The notes beneath the pieces are model-generated. The model saw only the letters and a list, made by a program, of their open reading frames with translations, did no database searches and was not told where the DNA came from. A stretch of DNA of 64,000 nt, from positions 71,418,661 to 71,482,660 of the forward strand of contig NC_133897.1 in NCBI RefSeq assembly GCF_964199755.1, read 5' to 3'. The first letter of the stretch is position 1. The number at the start of each line of letters is the position of its first letter. Shown in pieces: positions 38,978 through 49,301 of this stretch. The stretch is from Larus michahellis. Lineage: Eukaryota > Chordata > Aves > Charadriiformes > Laridae. A program made the position numbers and the translations under genes.

Positions 38978-41900
38978 TCTGCTGTTTTCTGTGTCACCAC
39001 AGCTGTATCAGACCCTGCTGCACTTCCTTACCCAGCTGGGAGGGACTCGATTCTCGCTGCAGGCCAGAGCATCCCTATTATTTCTTTTAAACCACTGCTC
39101 CTGAGGGCCCACAGGCTGCAGCCTCCCTGATTGTACCAGAACTTGTGGGTGACAGGCTAGAGGCCCCAAAGTCTCCCACGTTTTAGTTGTTTGTATTCAT
39201 TGCCTGAGCAAATCTAGAAGTTTCCTTTCTGTTCTGATTATGTATTAAAAATGGCACTATCCCACTGTAGTGCCACTGGCACTATAGCTCTGTATACTTC
39301 CAGCACACTTTGGTAGCAAACACACTGCAAAGTTTCTCCAGCTGAAAGACCATCAGGAACAACACCCCTCCCAGGCAACAGCTAAACAATGCAAAGCATT
39401 AGGTCAGCAAAACTGAACACCAGAGCAGACTGACAGAGCTTGGTCAAGCTTCAGACCAGGGGGGGGAAACCTCCAAAAAGAAAAAAATCTTGATGTTTGT
39501 TAAGAACAAACCAAAGATCCTCAAGAGACATTCAGCTCAGATAGCCTCAAGATCCTGAAGTACCTCCTGTAGCACCTTGAGTGCTGCTCCTGGGCACCTT
39601 CACACTCCCCAGAGCCCTTCTTTCAAGGCTGGACCCACATGTCCCCACCTCATGCCCAACCAAGCAATGGGATGCTCGGACACACTCACATGGGGAAATC
39701 CAACCATTCCCAAGACAACATCCCCATTAGCTGTGGTGTTCCGGAGGAGCTGCTGGAGGTAGCAGGAGTCTCTCACCCCTCATGACAGGCAGCAGCACAG
39801 ACTACCACAGACACATGCACTCACCTGGGCTTAAATTCAATTCGTTAGCCAAGACCCAAGAAAACTCAATTACTCACTAATTGGCCAGTCCTCCAGGCTT
39901 TCTCAAAGTATGACATTCTGACACTGGCATGGATCTCAAGAAGGCAAGGCTGCCAAATTACCAACTGTGCCTGCTAATGGATTGTGCTAATAAGAGGTCA
40001 GCATTAGGAAGGGTTTTTAATTTCTTTGCTACATGGTACTACTAAGGAAAAAGACCAGGGGGTCTCTTGCTTGGGGGCTTCACTCTAACCCTGCTGGGGA
40101 AACTTTCTGCAGCCTCAGTTTGGGAAGTCAGAGTTCCTTCAGTTTTCTCTTTTTGGATAAAACAGAGGCGGGCAGGTGCGGACACTGGGCTGTTGCTCAC
40201 AAGCTCTATCACAGAGCAGCTATTCCGGCTTCCCCGCTGAACTTTCAAAGTGCACCCATCCCACTTGCTAGCCCTGCTAAAGCTCAGGTTTGGGAAAGGA
40301 ATAAGAAAGGTTTGGGGATATTTTTTTTTGGTGTTGAATATGACAGTACAGATTTGCAGCTTTGAGTTGGCCTGTTGGACGCCTGTGAGGCTCAGTGTGG
40401 CAGTGGCCGGAGATGTCACTCTCTGCATAGGTGTTATGCCAGGGTCTGGGCTGAGAAGCTCAGCCTGGGAGGTCCCATGTGAGAAGCGACCCATGGTACC
40501 AAATGGGGAGGTGTTTGCTCTGAGCAGTATGCTTTTGTGGGTGGATTGGTTTTTTGGTTGGTGGGCTGGGCTTTTTTTTTAATTCTGGGATATCCCTGGA
40601 AAACTCTGTAGAAAGACAAGGCTTTTTGTTATAACCTTCAGTGATTTCTAGTTTCCAAAAACTAAAAAGCTTGCTGGTTTGGAAGAGCTGGAGAGCTTGA
40701 AAGATAAAGGAGCTGCCAGGGAGGCTCAGAGGCCACTGGGAAATGTACTTGCAAGGGCAATCCTTCTCAGATGCCATCAACACCTACAGAGGAGAACACA
40801 TCCCCAGGAGGAGTCACAATCCCCACAGAGAAACGTGACAGAATGATGACAGGGTGGGCAGCATCACCCGCAGGGTCACCCTGGAGCAAAAATGTCGACC
40901 CACTCGCTGGGAGACCAGAGGAGGTGTTTCACAAGGGTGACGTGGGTAATGTTTGTCACACTGGAAGGTTGGATGAGGCTGAGGATAGTGTTTAAGGAAA
41001 CACACCCCCCCAGCGCAGAAGGCGGTGTGGGTGTGGGTGGGCGGATGGCTGTTTTACCCACACAGGTTAAGAAGGTAAACAACATCTTCCGTGTTCTCAA
41101 GAAATGCAAGGAGTTTAACATCCAGGGATTTGGTTATAAATAACCCTGAAATAAAAGGCTGTCACAGAAAACTAGTCTTCATGACAAGTGCAGGAACTGG
41201 GGGGAAAAATTGCATGTTGAAGCTGGGATCAAATCAAATTTGAAGGCATTGACTTCTTTTTTTTTTCCAAAGCTGGCCAGAAGATGTTTGGGTTGGCAGG
41301 AGTAATGCCAAACGCCATTTCCCCACACATATTAGCGGAGTGAACTGAATGTGGTAATTTAAGTCCTGTTTCTGCTGAAGAACGAGCGTGTGTGGAAGAA
41401 GATGTGACCATACAGGAGTCACGGGGCCTCTGGACTTTCCGCTTTGCTGAAAAATGCTCGCACTTGTCTGATCTGGAATTTTAAAAATTGGAGAGAAATT
41501 CAGAAATGTCAATTTTTTTCTTGGAAAAATATGTTGGGGTTTTTTTTCATAGTTGCCAGGTGAGGAGCTGGCAGTTCACTCGTCTACCAGGTGGGGAGCC
41601 GGGCAGCTTGCCCACCACCGGCAGCTGGTAGCCTGGCAGGGCACCAGGCACATTGGCTGCCAGCAGCTGGTGTCCATCACGAGTTTGACAGAATTGACAC
41701 ATTCCCACCGCAAAGCTGGTTCCTCAGTAATCAGCAAGATCCTCTGAAGGAAAAATGCCGCGCTGGGAACGCTTGGTCTGCTGCAATCCGTCACCCATGT
41801 TACCGTGTGGACAGATGTGTCGCCACTGCTTTGTTGCACATTCACCAAACAAGCCCAGATCCTTGGCCACAAAAGAAGTAAATAAGTAAAACGACTGCGT

Positions 41901-42358
41901 TTAAGTGGAATAACATCACCACTGAATTTACTCGGAGCAAACTGGTGGGGGGAAAAAAAACATACAGGCATTACTGAAATTTTGAGCTATAGGTAACAAT
42001 GATGACGTTGTTGCAAAGGCAATCCTGGGGTGAAAACAGCCATCTAGCCGTTCTCCTCAACCCTCAAAATGCGTCCTCAGAGGCAAAACTCTCAAGACCT
42101 TTCAGATAATCTACTGAGGTGAAAAGCCCCCGCTGGGGGGCACGCTGGGGTTTCAAGGATGTGTCACCCAGGTGGAAAATCCTCCCTTCAGGTGTCGAGT
42201 ACTTGTGGCTAAGCTGGAAATATTTAATAGGTGATAGATAGATAACATCACCTTAAAATGTGATGCTCAAAAGCACAGCTGTGATTGTCTCTCGTAAGTG
42301 CTGCAGGATGTGCGGGGGGTGAGAAAACTAAAGCGCATGTATATCTGAAATGACGTGG

Positions 42359-42409
42359 CAAAGTGTAGTGTTTCATCATGTCCACAAAGTGTGGTGTTTC
42401 ATCATGTCC
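42359..42409. repeat. Tandem duplication, 26-bp unit, two copies
   Basis: CAAAGTGTAGTGTTTCATCATGTCC at 42359 recurs at 42385 as CAAAGTGTGGTGTTTCATCATGTCC, differing at a single base. The near identity suggests a recent duplication. Confidence 0.85.
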
Positions 42410-44749
42410 TTTAGAAACGCAGCGCAGGAGGCCTAATTCTGCTGCAAGGACGAGGCAGGGCGGAGGGAGCGAGGGAAGACAAAGGGGGCTCTGAAGCAGG
42501 AGACTTCTCTGCATGCAGCCTCCCGCGCATCCCCCACCCACAGCCTGGGGTAGCTCCGGCTCCTCCGGGTTGCTCCTGGTGCGCCCCAGGTGGTGGTCCC
42601 CACCAGACTTTATTACCAGATTTTCGTTTTATTTATGGTAACTCTGCACCTCACCTGCAGAGAAGCAACCAGCACTGCTGCTGTGGCGTCGGCACGCTGA
42701 CACAGAGCCTGCCCCACTCTCTTTAAAAGGATTTTATTGTCATTTATTTTTGAGAAAGTTAAGAGTCAAGATTCTGATCCCATCTCTTCTATCCTCTTTT
42801 ATCCTCAAAATTCCCATTAAGCACCCCAGATGCATTCAAATTCTTCCCATGAGTCTTCTATGTTCATGTTTTTAAAGGTGGTTAAGAATTACAACGAAAT
42901 GAGGCAATGTCTTTACACTAATTTTTTAATGTTGCACATACTGCATTTTATAACATTAGAAGAAAATAAAACCCAAAGTAAACCTTAAAGACAGAAAATA
43001 AATACATTTTTTTATGAATATATGCAGAGAGAGTGCAAAAAATTGCATCTGTAAAACGTTTAACTGCTGAATCATACAACAAAAAAATTACAAAAGCACT
43101 TATTTCTTTATATATGTCAGCTTTCCTCTTATAAACACAAAAATATTTTAACAAATCTTACAAAGATCAAACCCTTTTGCCCTTCACCAGGAGAAAAGTG
43201 GTGAAGAAAGTGTATTACCTGGAGGAAAAGAAAAAAAAAACAAAACAAAAAACCCAGATAAACAAAATGTAAGCCTGAACAGGTACCAGGGAAACAATAT
43301 CTAGATGCTGAGGAGGAATGTGCCCCTGTGCACTGCGGTGCAGGAGACGAGCCCCCCCGAACAAGAAGGGCTGGCCCTTGTGGAGAGGAGAGTGATTCCT
43401 CCTGCAGAGACAAAGCTGCTCTTTGCCGTGCCGCTCGCCCCGCACAGCAATGCGGTGCTCTCCCTCCTCCTCCTCTCAAGCCTCCTCCTCTCCGAAAAAG
43501 CAGCATCAGTCCAGCCGGGAGGCCTTAAATTGACATGAGTTGGGAGCACTGCGAAGAGCTTAGCTAAACCCAGTGCCTCCCTCGCAACGCGCAGAGCCAA
43601 GCACCTGCCTTGGACTGGGCAGAAGACAGGTCCATGACCGCTGCCGGTTCACCCCAGTGCTCAGAAACACACCTCGGTGTCAGACTCGGACACTTCGAAT
43701 CATACGTATTTAAAATGCCCACATTTTTTCAGAAATAAGCAATGCCGGGGCAGTTAAAAGAGTTCTCACAAGGTGACCCTTGGTGCCTGTGATGCAAGCG
43801 TCAGCGTGGTACACGACAGTTCTGCTTGTCTTCATTCACAAGACTTGCTCATTAGGCAAAGCGAATGCTTAGACCAGCCGAGCTCCAAATAACTCATCTG
43901 AACTGAGGTTTCTTTGAATCCAAACAGGCCAGCAGCAGAGATTGGAAAACAAAAGGAACAGAGATTTGCTGTGGAATTTGAGGAGTTTTGGGGGTGAGCC
44001 GGGTAGCTATGGAAAGGGCCAACCTGACAGAGGGCCCCTGATGAAACTCTGGGATACACTCGTGAATGGTGAGATGGCCCGGCACCACGGCTGCGGTGCA
44101 GCACCGGCCCAGCACTACACGTGCCATACAGCTGGTGGCACTCATGAAGTCACCTGGATGAGTCCCTCGTGCACCACATGCACCGCATGGGCCCCAGCAC
44201 GCCATAAAGCTCAGGCACCTCCCTGAAATTTTAAGCAACTGACTGCACACGTGCTGCAGCATCGCACATTCAACCTGTCTGGGATCTCCCGGCACGTGGC
44301 CACCAGAAGCTGCTGCTTCTGTTTGGACATCCAGAAGGCACAAGCAAATGACTGAAGTCCTTAACTTTCAGCCAAGAAAAGAGAAAGCCTCTTAGGCAGA
44401 AGGGGAAAGAATGAGGTCATGTCTTCTAAAAAGCTGGTGGACCTTGCCAACCAGTATCATCTTGTATAGCCCAAGTTGTGATGGTCAATAAAATTCATTG
44501 CTAGGAAACTACCTTTCCTAACAATAGAAATTTGCTTGATTCAAAGAACTAACTGGAGGGATCCTAACAAAAGCTCTGATATAACTGAAAAATAGCAGTA
44601 AACATTTACTGTGGACTGCACGAAATCATAGGAATTTACCTTGCCAGGAACACCATGACCAGAAGGACACCATGACAGGAAGCAGAAGAAGGAAGGCTTC
44701 CAGTATGAATGCAACTAAAATAAATCTATCATATGATAAAAGGAAATTA

Positions 44750-44826
44750 AAAATGAATATTTTATAATTACTAATTATAAATTATATATTACTTGTATAA
44801 ATTATAATTATAAATTATAAAAACAA
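44750..44826. repeat. AT-rich low-complexity tract with inverted repeats
   Basis: The tract is built from overlapping TATAATTATAAATTATA words, nearly pure A/T over about 75 bases. Parts such as ATAATTATAATTAT are self-complementary and could fold into hairpins. Confidence 0.75.
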
Positions 44827-45904
44827 ATTGGTTCTGAGTAACTTGGGTGTAGTGACACAAAACAGACCTTTGGGCTTCCGGTTCAGCAAAACCATTCAGC
44901 TCTCAATTCATTACTTTACTAACTAGAAAACAAATAAAAATTGGACCGAAGTTTTCCAGAATCTTCGCAGTAAGTTCACCTTCCGCCAGACAGCAGAAGA
45001 ACCAACTCTCGCTATTCCAGGAGAGGTAAATTTTCACATCTTTATTGCCAGCCACATAAATTAGGGTCTCACTCATGTGTGACAGGTGTCTTACAACTGT
45101 TTCAAAACTAGCACACTATGTTCAACTGTTTTAGTGTATTTTTAAAATTATCTTACTGTATAAGTATACCCTAGAAAGCCTCCAGGGGGGTTGAATCCCT
45201 AAAATATGAAGCCATACAAGAGAAGTTTTTTTGATTTATGTAATAAAAATATCTTTATAGGATGTAGACATGTTTTTTCCCCAGCACATTTCCAAAACAG
45301 TCTGCTCAGCAACAGAAGCATCTCTCCTGTGAAGCTCAAAAGCTGTACGGCTCCTTTACCTACGAGTTCTAACAAAGCAGTCCTTATTTAGGCCTTCCAA
45401 GACAACTTCTTAAGTCTGAATGAGTTTTTCTAAACAAGCCAAGTCTGGATTTTCTATCTTTGGTCATTTACCTCAGCATCAAATTTCTTATTAAAACCTG
45501 GGAGAAAACTGTTGGAAGATTTTTATCCTCATACAAAGAAATCTACTGATTTTGCTCTAAGAATCTTTGGCCTGAGATAGAGGATGAAAAATACGATCAT
45601 AAAAGGAATTAGTTTGAGAAAGATGAGAGTGACCGGGAGAAGGAGATTACAGTGCAAAACGGATTTCAAATTTTCAAAGCGCCAGGCACTACAGCACAAC
45701 CACCTGTTGTGGTACCAGAGAACAGAGCAGCCAAAAGTTGATTTCATTGTCCCTTTGTGGAAATGCAGTTGATTTCTGTCCACTTGTATATCTTCAAGCA
45801 AATATGAAGGTAATATCCTGTTTCTCTTAGTTCATTCAAGTAAAAATTATGTACATTTTAAACTTACCTTTGGACTTTATGCTATGTTACTGGATAGACA
45901 ACAG

Positions 45905-46180
45905 TACACAGCATTTAGCATCATTAAAGCACTGTAGAAACATTAATTACTGTTACCTCTCGTGCCCTTCTTTGGGGTAAGTAACCCCATGCACTGCTAA
46001 TAAATCACTAATTACTGAACAGCAGCATTGACCATCTCCCACAGTTCTAGGATAAATACTGCAGGGAAGTACTTACACGATAGCATGACAAGTATTTTTA
46101 TTAAGAGAAGGCATCATCATCCTCATTTTAACACAAGGACATGAGATGCTGAGTGGGATCCTCAGCTGTATTTGACACAG
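45905..46180 (+). mobile_element. Possible ancient amniote SINE (MIR-like) remnant
   Basis: AAAGCACTGTAGAAACATTAATTACTGTTACCTC resembles the GCACTTTACAAACATTAATTAAT block of old amniote SINEs. A related stretch, CATCATCATCCTCATTTTAACACAAGGACATGAGATGCTGAG (about 46108-46153), recalls the 'tattatccccattttacagatggggaaactgag' block. It is much decayed; the two pieces may belong to one insertion or to two. Confidence 0.35.
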
Positions 46181-47174
46181 CTCCAGTGACTGCTGGGAAT
46201 TTACTATGAGATATGTGGCCATGGAGATTTGTGACCGGTTACAGGAAAAATCCAGATTTCTGGCACTGGTCTCTAATCTTAGGATCTGACCTTTAAACAT
46301 CCAGAGCCCAATTTTCAGAAGGGCTGAATTTCCCCGGTTCAGAAGGAACAGAGCAGCATACCGAATTTCTACGGGTTTTGGTACCCTCACCAGACACCTA
46401 AACTTGCACCGGCAATAAAAATGTGCACACAGAAAAGGTACACCTTCCTTCTGCTCTGTAGGAATTAGCCTCTGAAAGGAGCTGCCCTGCACTTAAACTG
46501 AGGAGTTAAAAATAAACTGAATAGTGTTGTTTTCCCAGACTTTACAGCTATGCACGTGTGCAATGCTTTTATAAAATATTATCCTTCAAACCATTTAAAC
46601 AAATCCCTACTCTATGGAGAGACCTGCATTAACTTTAGATAAAATTTAAAGAACCGGAAAAGGTCAAATTTATATTTCAATTCAAATGGTGACCTTGTGT
46701 ATTCTGGGTAAGACAACTGCCTTCACTTCATTTCTTTAACAGAGGGAAGAACTTGGCAGCTTCATTAACACAGCAGTATTAATGAAAAAAAAAATGAGAC
46801 ACCTTCATTCCATTAGGCAATTTAGCAAAAACAGGCCAAGGGAAAGAGGGAGAGGACAAGGAAAGAAACCGGACTAGCAGAGGGTGCATTGGACATAGGT
46901 AAGACTACAAAACATGAAAACCCCACAAATTTTAACATGCAAAGGATACTGGTGCATTGCAACGCTGGTTATGGTTAAAAAGACTGTACAGCTCCTTTAT
47001 CTTTGTCCTTGAGGCTTCGTTAAAGTAAGACTCTCAACTTCAAGTTCATAAATAAAATGGAAATGACAGTAGTGCCATAAAAACATAGGTAGAAAAATAG
47101 TGCAAAGCCAAGGGCTGGACACTTTAATCTGTCACAAGTACCCTCAAGCACTACCATTACCGCTCTTAAAGAAA
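46181..47174. other. Intergenic DNA just beyond the presumed RNF144B 3' end
   Basis: AT-rich sequence with no recognised gene. If RNF144B uses a poly(A) site further left, this would be 3' UTR. The stretch GAGCCCAATTTTCAGAAGGGCTGA (about 46302-46325) recalls another old amniote repeat, weakly. Confidence 0.45.
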
Positions 47175-47197
47175 ACACGTACAGAAAACATTCTCTA

Positions 47198-47203
47198 TTT
47201 ATT
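47198..47203 (-). terminator. RNF144B: Candidate polyadenylation signal AATAAA for RNF144B
   Basis: The plus strand reads TTTATT, so the transcript reads AATAAA within ATAATAAATAGAG. A GU/U-rich stretch (TTTTCTGTACGTGTTTTCTTT, about 47167-47188) follows 10-30 bases downstream, as expected of a cleavage site. It is the first convincing hexamer I find below the stop codon. Other hexamers further left (for example near 45037) could serve a longer isoform. Confidence 0.35.
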
Positions 47204-47652
47204 ATAAATGGCAGTTGCCTGCATTGCACTCTGTATTTAGAATGTACTGACTACCTTTCTGCTTCCCTTCGAAGCTGTGGATGGAAAATAAATATAGCCT
47301 TTGACACCGGCGAGAACTGCCTGCCCTCCAGTCATGACTGGTAGCAAAGTCAGACAGTATTTATAAAAGAAATCAATTAAAAAGTAAAACAGTATTATTT
47401 AAGGCCTTTGTCCCTGCTAGTCTGCTCAACAGACTACACTTTCTTAAAATAAGAACATCTACCACTTCTGTTACAGTAACCAAAGAGCGAAGTTCAATAC
47501 ACAAAAAAAAGGTCACATTTACGGCTGCCAAGAAGGCAAAGTTCCTGAGGCTCGGCCAAACGCAACAGCGAAGACGCTCTTGGCAGGACTCTTGGGGTAC
47601 CTCACGCTGTGTGCAGGGAGGAGGGCAGGCCGGCGGAGGGAGAGCCCGACAC

Positions 47653-47671
47653 GACGCTCAGGCTGAGCGTC
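47653..47671. other. Perfect inverted repeat, 9-bp arms
   Basis: GACGCTCAG, one G, then CTGAGCGTC is an exact hairpin (three-base effective loop). It lies in the presumed RNF144B 3' UTR inside a GC-rich patch rich in CpG. It could form a stable stem in RNA. It may also be chance. Confidence 0.6.
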
Positions 47672-47829
47672 TCACTTCAACCTTGGAGCCCTCACCGAAA
47701 GGGGTTTGGAATTACGACGGGTTATATAGTGCAAACTCGTATCGGTTCCCACAGATATAAAATGCACGGGATGGGAGTCCAGAACAAAAGCCGCCACCGG
47801 CCAGGGTTGTGAGGAGCACCAGCCATCAA

Positions 47830-47965
47830 GGAAATAAACTCCAGGGAGTGGAGTCTGATCTCAGCTACTCCTGAGTGAGCCTGTAGTAACTCCAGCTCTC
47901 CAGTGAGGTTTCAGTGAACTTATACAGGTGTAACTGATACCAGGGTCTGAATCAGCTTGGTGGTG
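47830..47965. repeat. Possible ancient interspersed repeat
   Basis: GTAACTCCAGCTCTCCAGTGAGGTTTCAGTGAACTTATACAGGTGTAACTGATACCAGGGTCTGAATCAGC recalls an old amniote repeat with 'taactccactgaagtcaatggagttacaccagtgtaactgagatcagaatc'. It lies in the presumed 3' UTR. The match is by eye only. Confidence 0.3.
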
Positions 47966-49160
47966 AGGCACCAAATTACAATGAAGGGTTCATTAAATGA
48001 CAGCCTTTCAGATTTAGAGGAACTAAAAATTATCGGTAACAGACTTTGTTAACCCTGAGTGGGTCAGAAGAAATACCCACCAATGGACGGAGCTTACATT
48101 TACACAGCATTTCTCAAGTATTCGCTTCAGCGGGACCCTAAGGTTTTAAAGGAGGGTTTGGCTTAGCCTGGTCTGAGTAACTTTTTAACGGGTTTCTTGC
48201 TGCCATGCCATGTAAACTGTTGAAAAATATACCGACTGCCTAGAAAATAAGTTGTGCATATGGACTCAGTATATCCACACCCATGAGGCCACTCTATAGA
48301 CGCACCACCAAGATCCCACTTCTGCACGCTAAATAGGAACCATACCATGGCCTTTCTTAAAATACTGGCTTCATGGTGAGTTTGCTACACCCCTGTTACT
48401 GACAAAAAGCATGCCCAATGGCAGGGAAATAGGCATACTCCCAATATTTCAAGGTAGATATGTCATGTTTCATCTGAAAAAATATCAGCTTTCTCAAGAT
48501 TGGCCAGTCTCTCAAAAGAGAGCCCTATCTTAGTTAGAAATAGTTTTGTTGGTTTTCATTTCTGTAATTGAGATCAATAGTATAAATCAAATTGATTTCA
48601 ATGCTGAGAGAAATGCCACGGCAGCCAATTGACAGGAAACTGTCAAATGTATTTTCTTAACAGTTTGTTACCTTCAATGGGACACAAGCCAGCAAACAGA
48701 AGAACTTAATCAGGCTTTTCCCTCTCCCTCTTTTGCAAAATACCCAAAACCTTCTGAGAAATCTGAGTGTCACCAAGAACCAACAGAAAGCACAACAGTA
48801 ATGACTGGGTCTGCACAGGCAGAGTAACACTGCAGGATCAAGTCATGTGCAGCTGATGGAAGATGGTAAAGTTCTAGCAGTCTCAAAAGGTAGCTCACAT
48901 TTAAGGGTATGAACTACTGAATGGGGTCCCATTTTCCTTTTAGAATGCAAAACCCTTCACCACACGTACTGCACAATAATCTAGACTTTTCCCACACTGG
49001 GACTTGTTAGCGATAGAGTAGCCTGTAAAGAATAGGCACTTATCCCAAGAATTGGCAACAAAAGGGAGGAGTATTTGGTAGGTATGGCACCAAAACACAA
49101 CCATTGTGCTTTCTCACACACGGATGCTGTATAGATGGAGGCTCCAATAGACGCGGAGTT

Positions 49161-49301
49161 TTAGGTTGTTGGTGGGCTGTGTTTTTTCTTTTTGCTTCGG
49201 CAAGATTTGCAAATGCAGCAGATGATGCATGGAGATGCCACAAGCAGCAAGGGAGAGGTCACCAATGCTATGATACCTAGTCCAACGAGGATCCCCACAA
49301 C
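49161..49301 (-). CDS. RNF144B: RNF144B terminal coding exon e (transmembrane anchor and basic tail)
   Basis: This exon codes 46 residues and the stop codon TAA at 49161-49163. It begins [14 protein letters not shown], a hydrophobic membrane segment with a GxxxG-type spacing (GILVG), continues through a cysteine-rich [12 protein letters not shown] patch, and ends in [11 protein letters not shown]. The acceptor is ATGTCTTTCAG. RNF144 proteins are tail-anchored, and a GxxxG motif in the RNF144A membrane helix is reported to support self-association; the same role here is inferred. The cysteines just after the helix could be palmitoylated (inference). Confidence 0.95.
   Translation of the reverse strand, partial: VVGILVGLGIIALVTSPLLLVASPCIICCICKSCRSKKKKHSPPTT

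Larger units (their letters stand above)
38978..45904. other. Intergenic DNA, no gene recognised
   Basis: The segment contains the 26-bp tandem duplication at 42359 and an AT-rich tract at 44750. A CpG-richer patch lies at about 43330-43620. That patch is too weak by eye to be called a promoter CpG island, and I find no first exon beside it. Confidence 0.55.
47175..49160 (-). other. RNF144B: Presumed RNF144B 3' UTR
   Basis: This is the region following the stop codon at 49161, about 2 kb down to the best-looking polyadenylation signal. The far end is an inference. It contains a CpG-richer patch at about 47530-47680 with a perfect hairpin (47653-47671), and possible ancient-repeat remnants at about 47830-47965 and 48085-48140. 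No open frame in it resembles a protein family. Confidence 0.4.

Noticed and set aside
42130..42143. CCGCTGGGGGGCAC as a second CTCF site
   Set aside because: It matches 12 of 14 core positions, with a mismatch at the normally invariant A. It is probably only a G-rich coincidence.
43330..43620. CpG-richer patch as a promoter CpG island
   Set aside because: CpG density is only moderately raised over about 300 bases, and no first exon or core promoter element is visible nearby.
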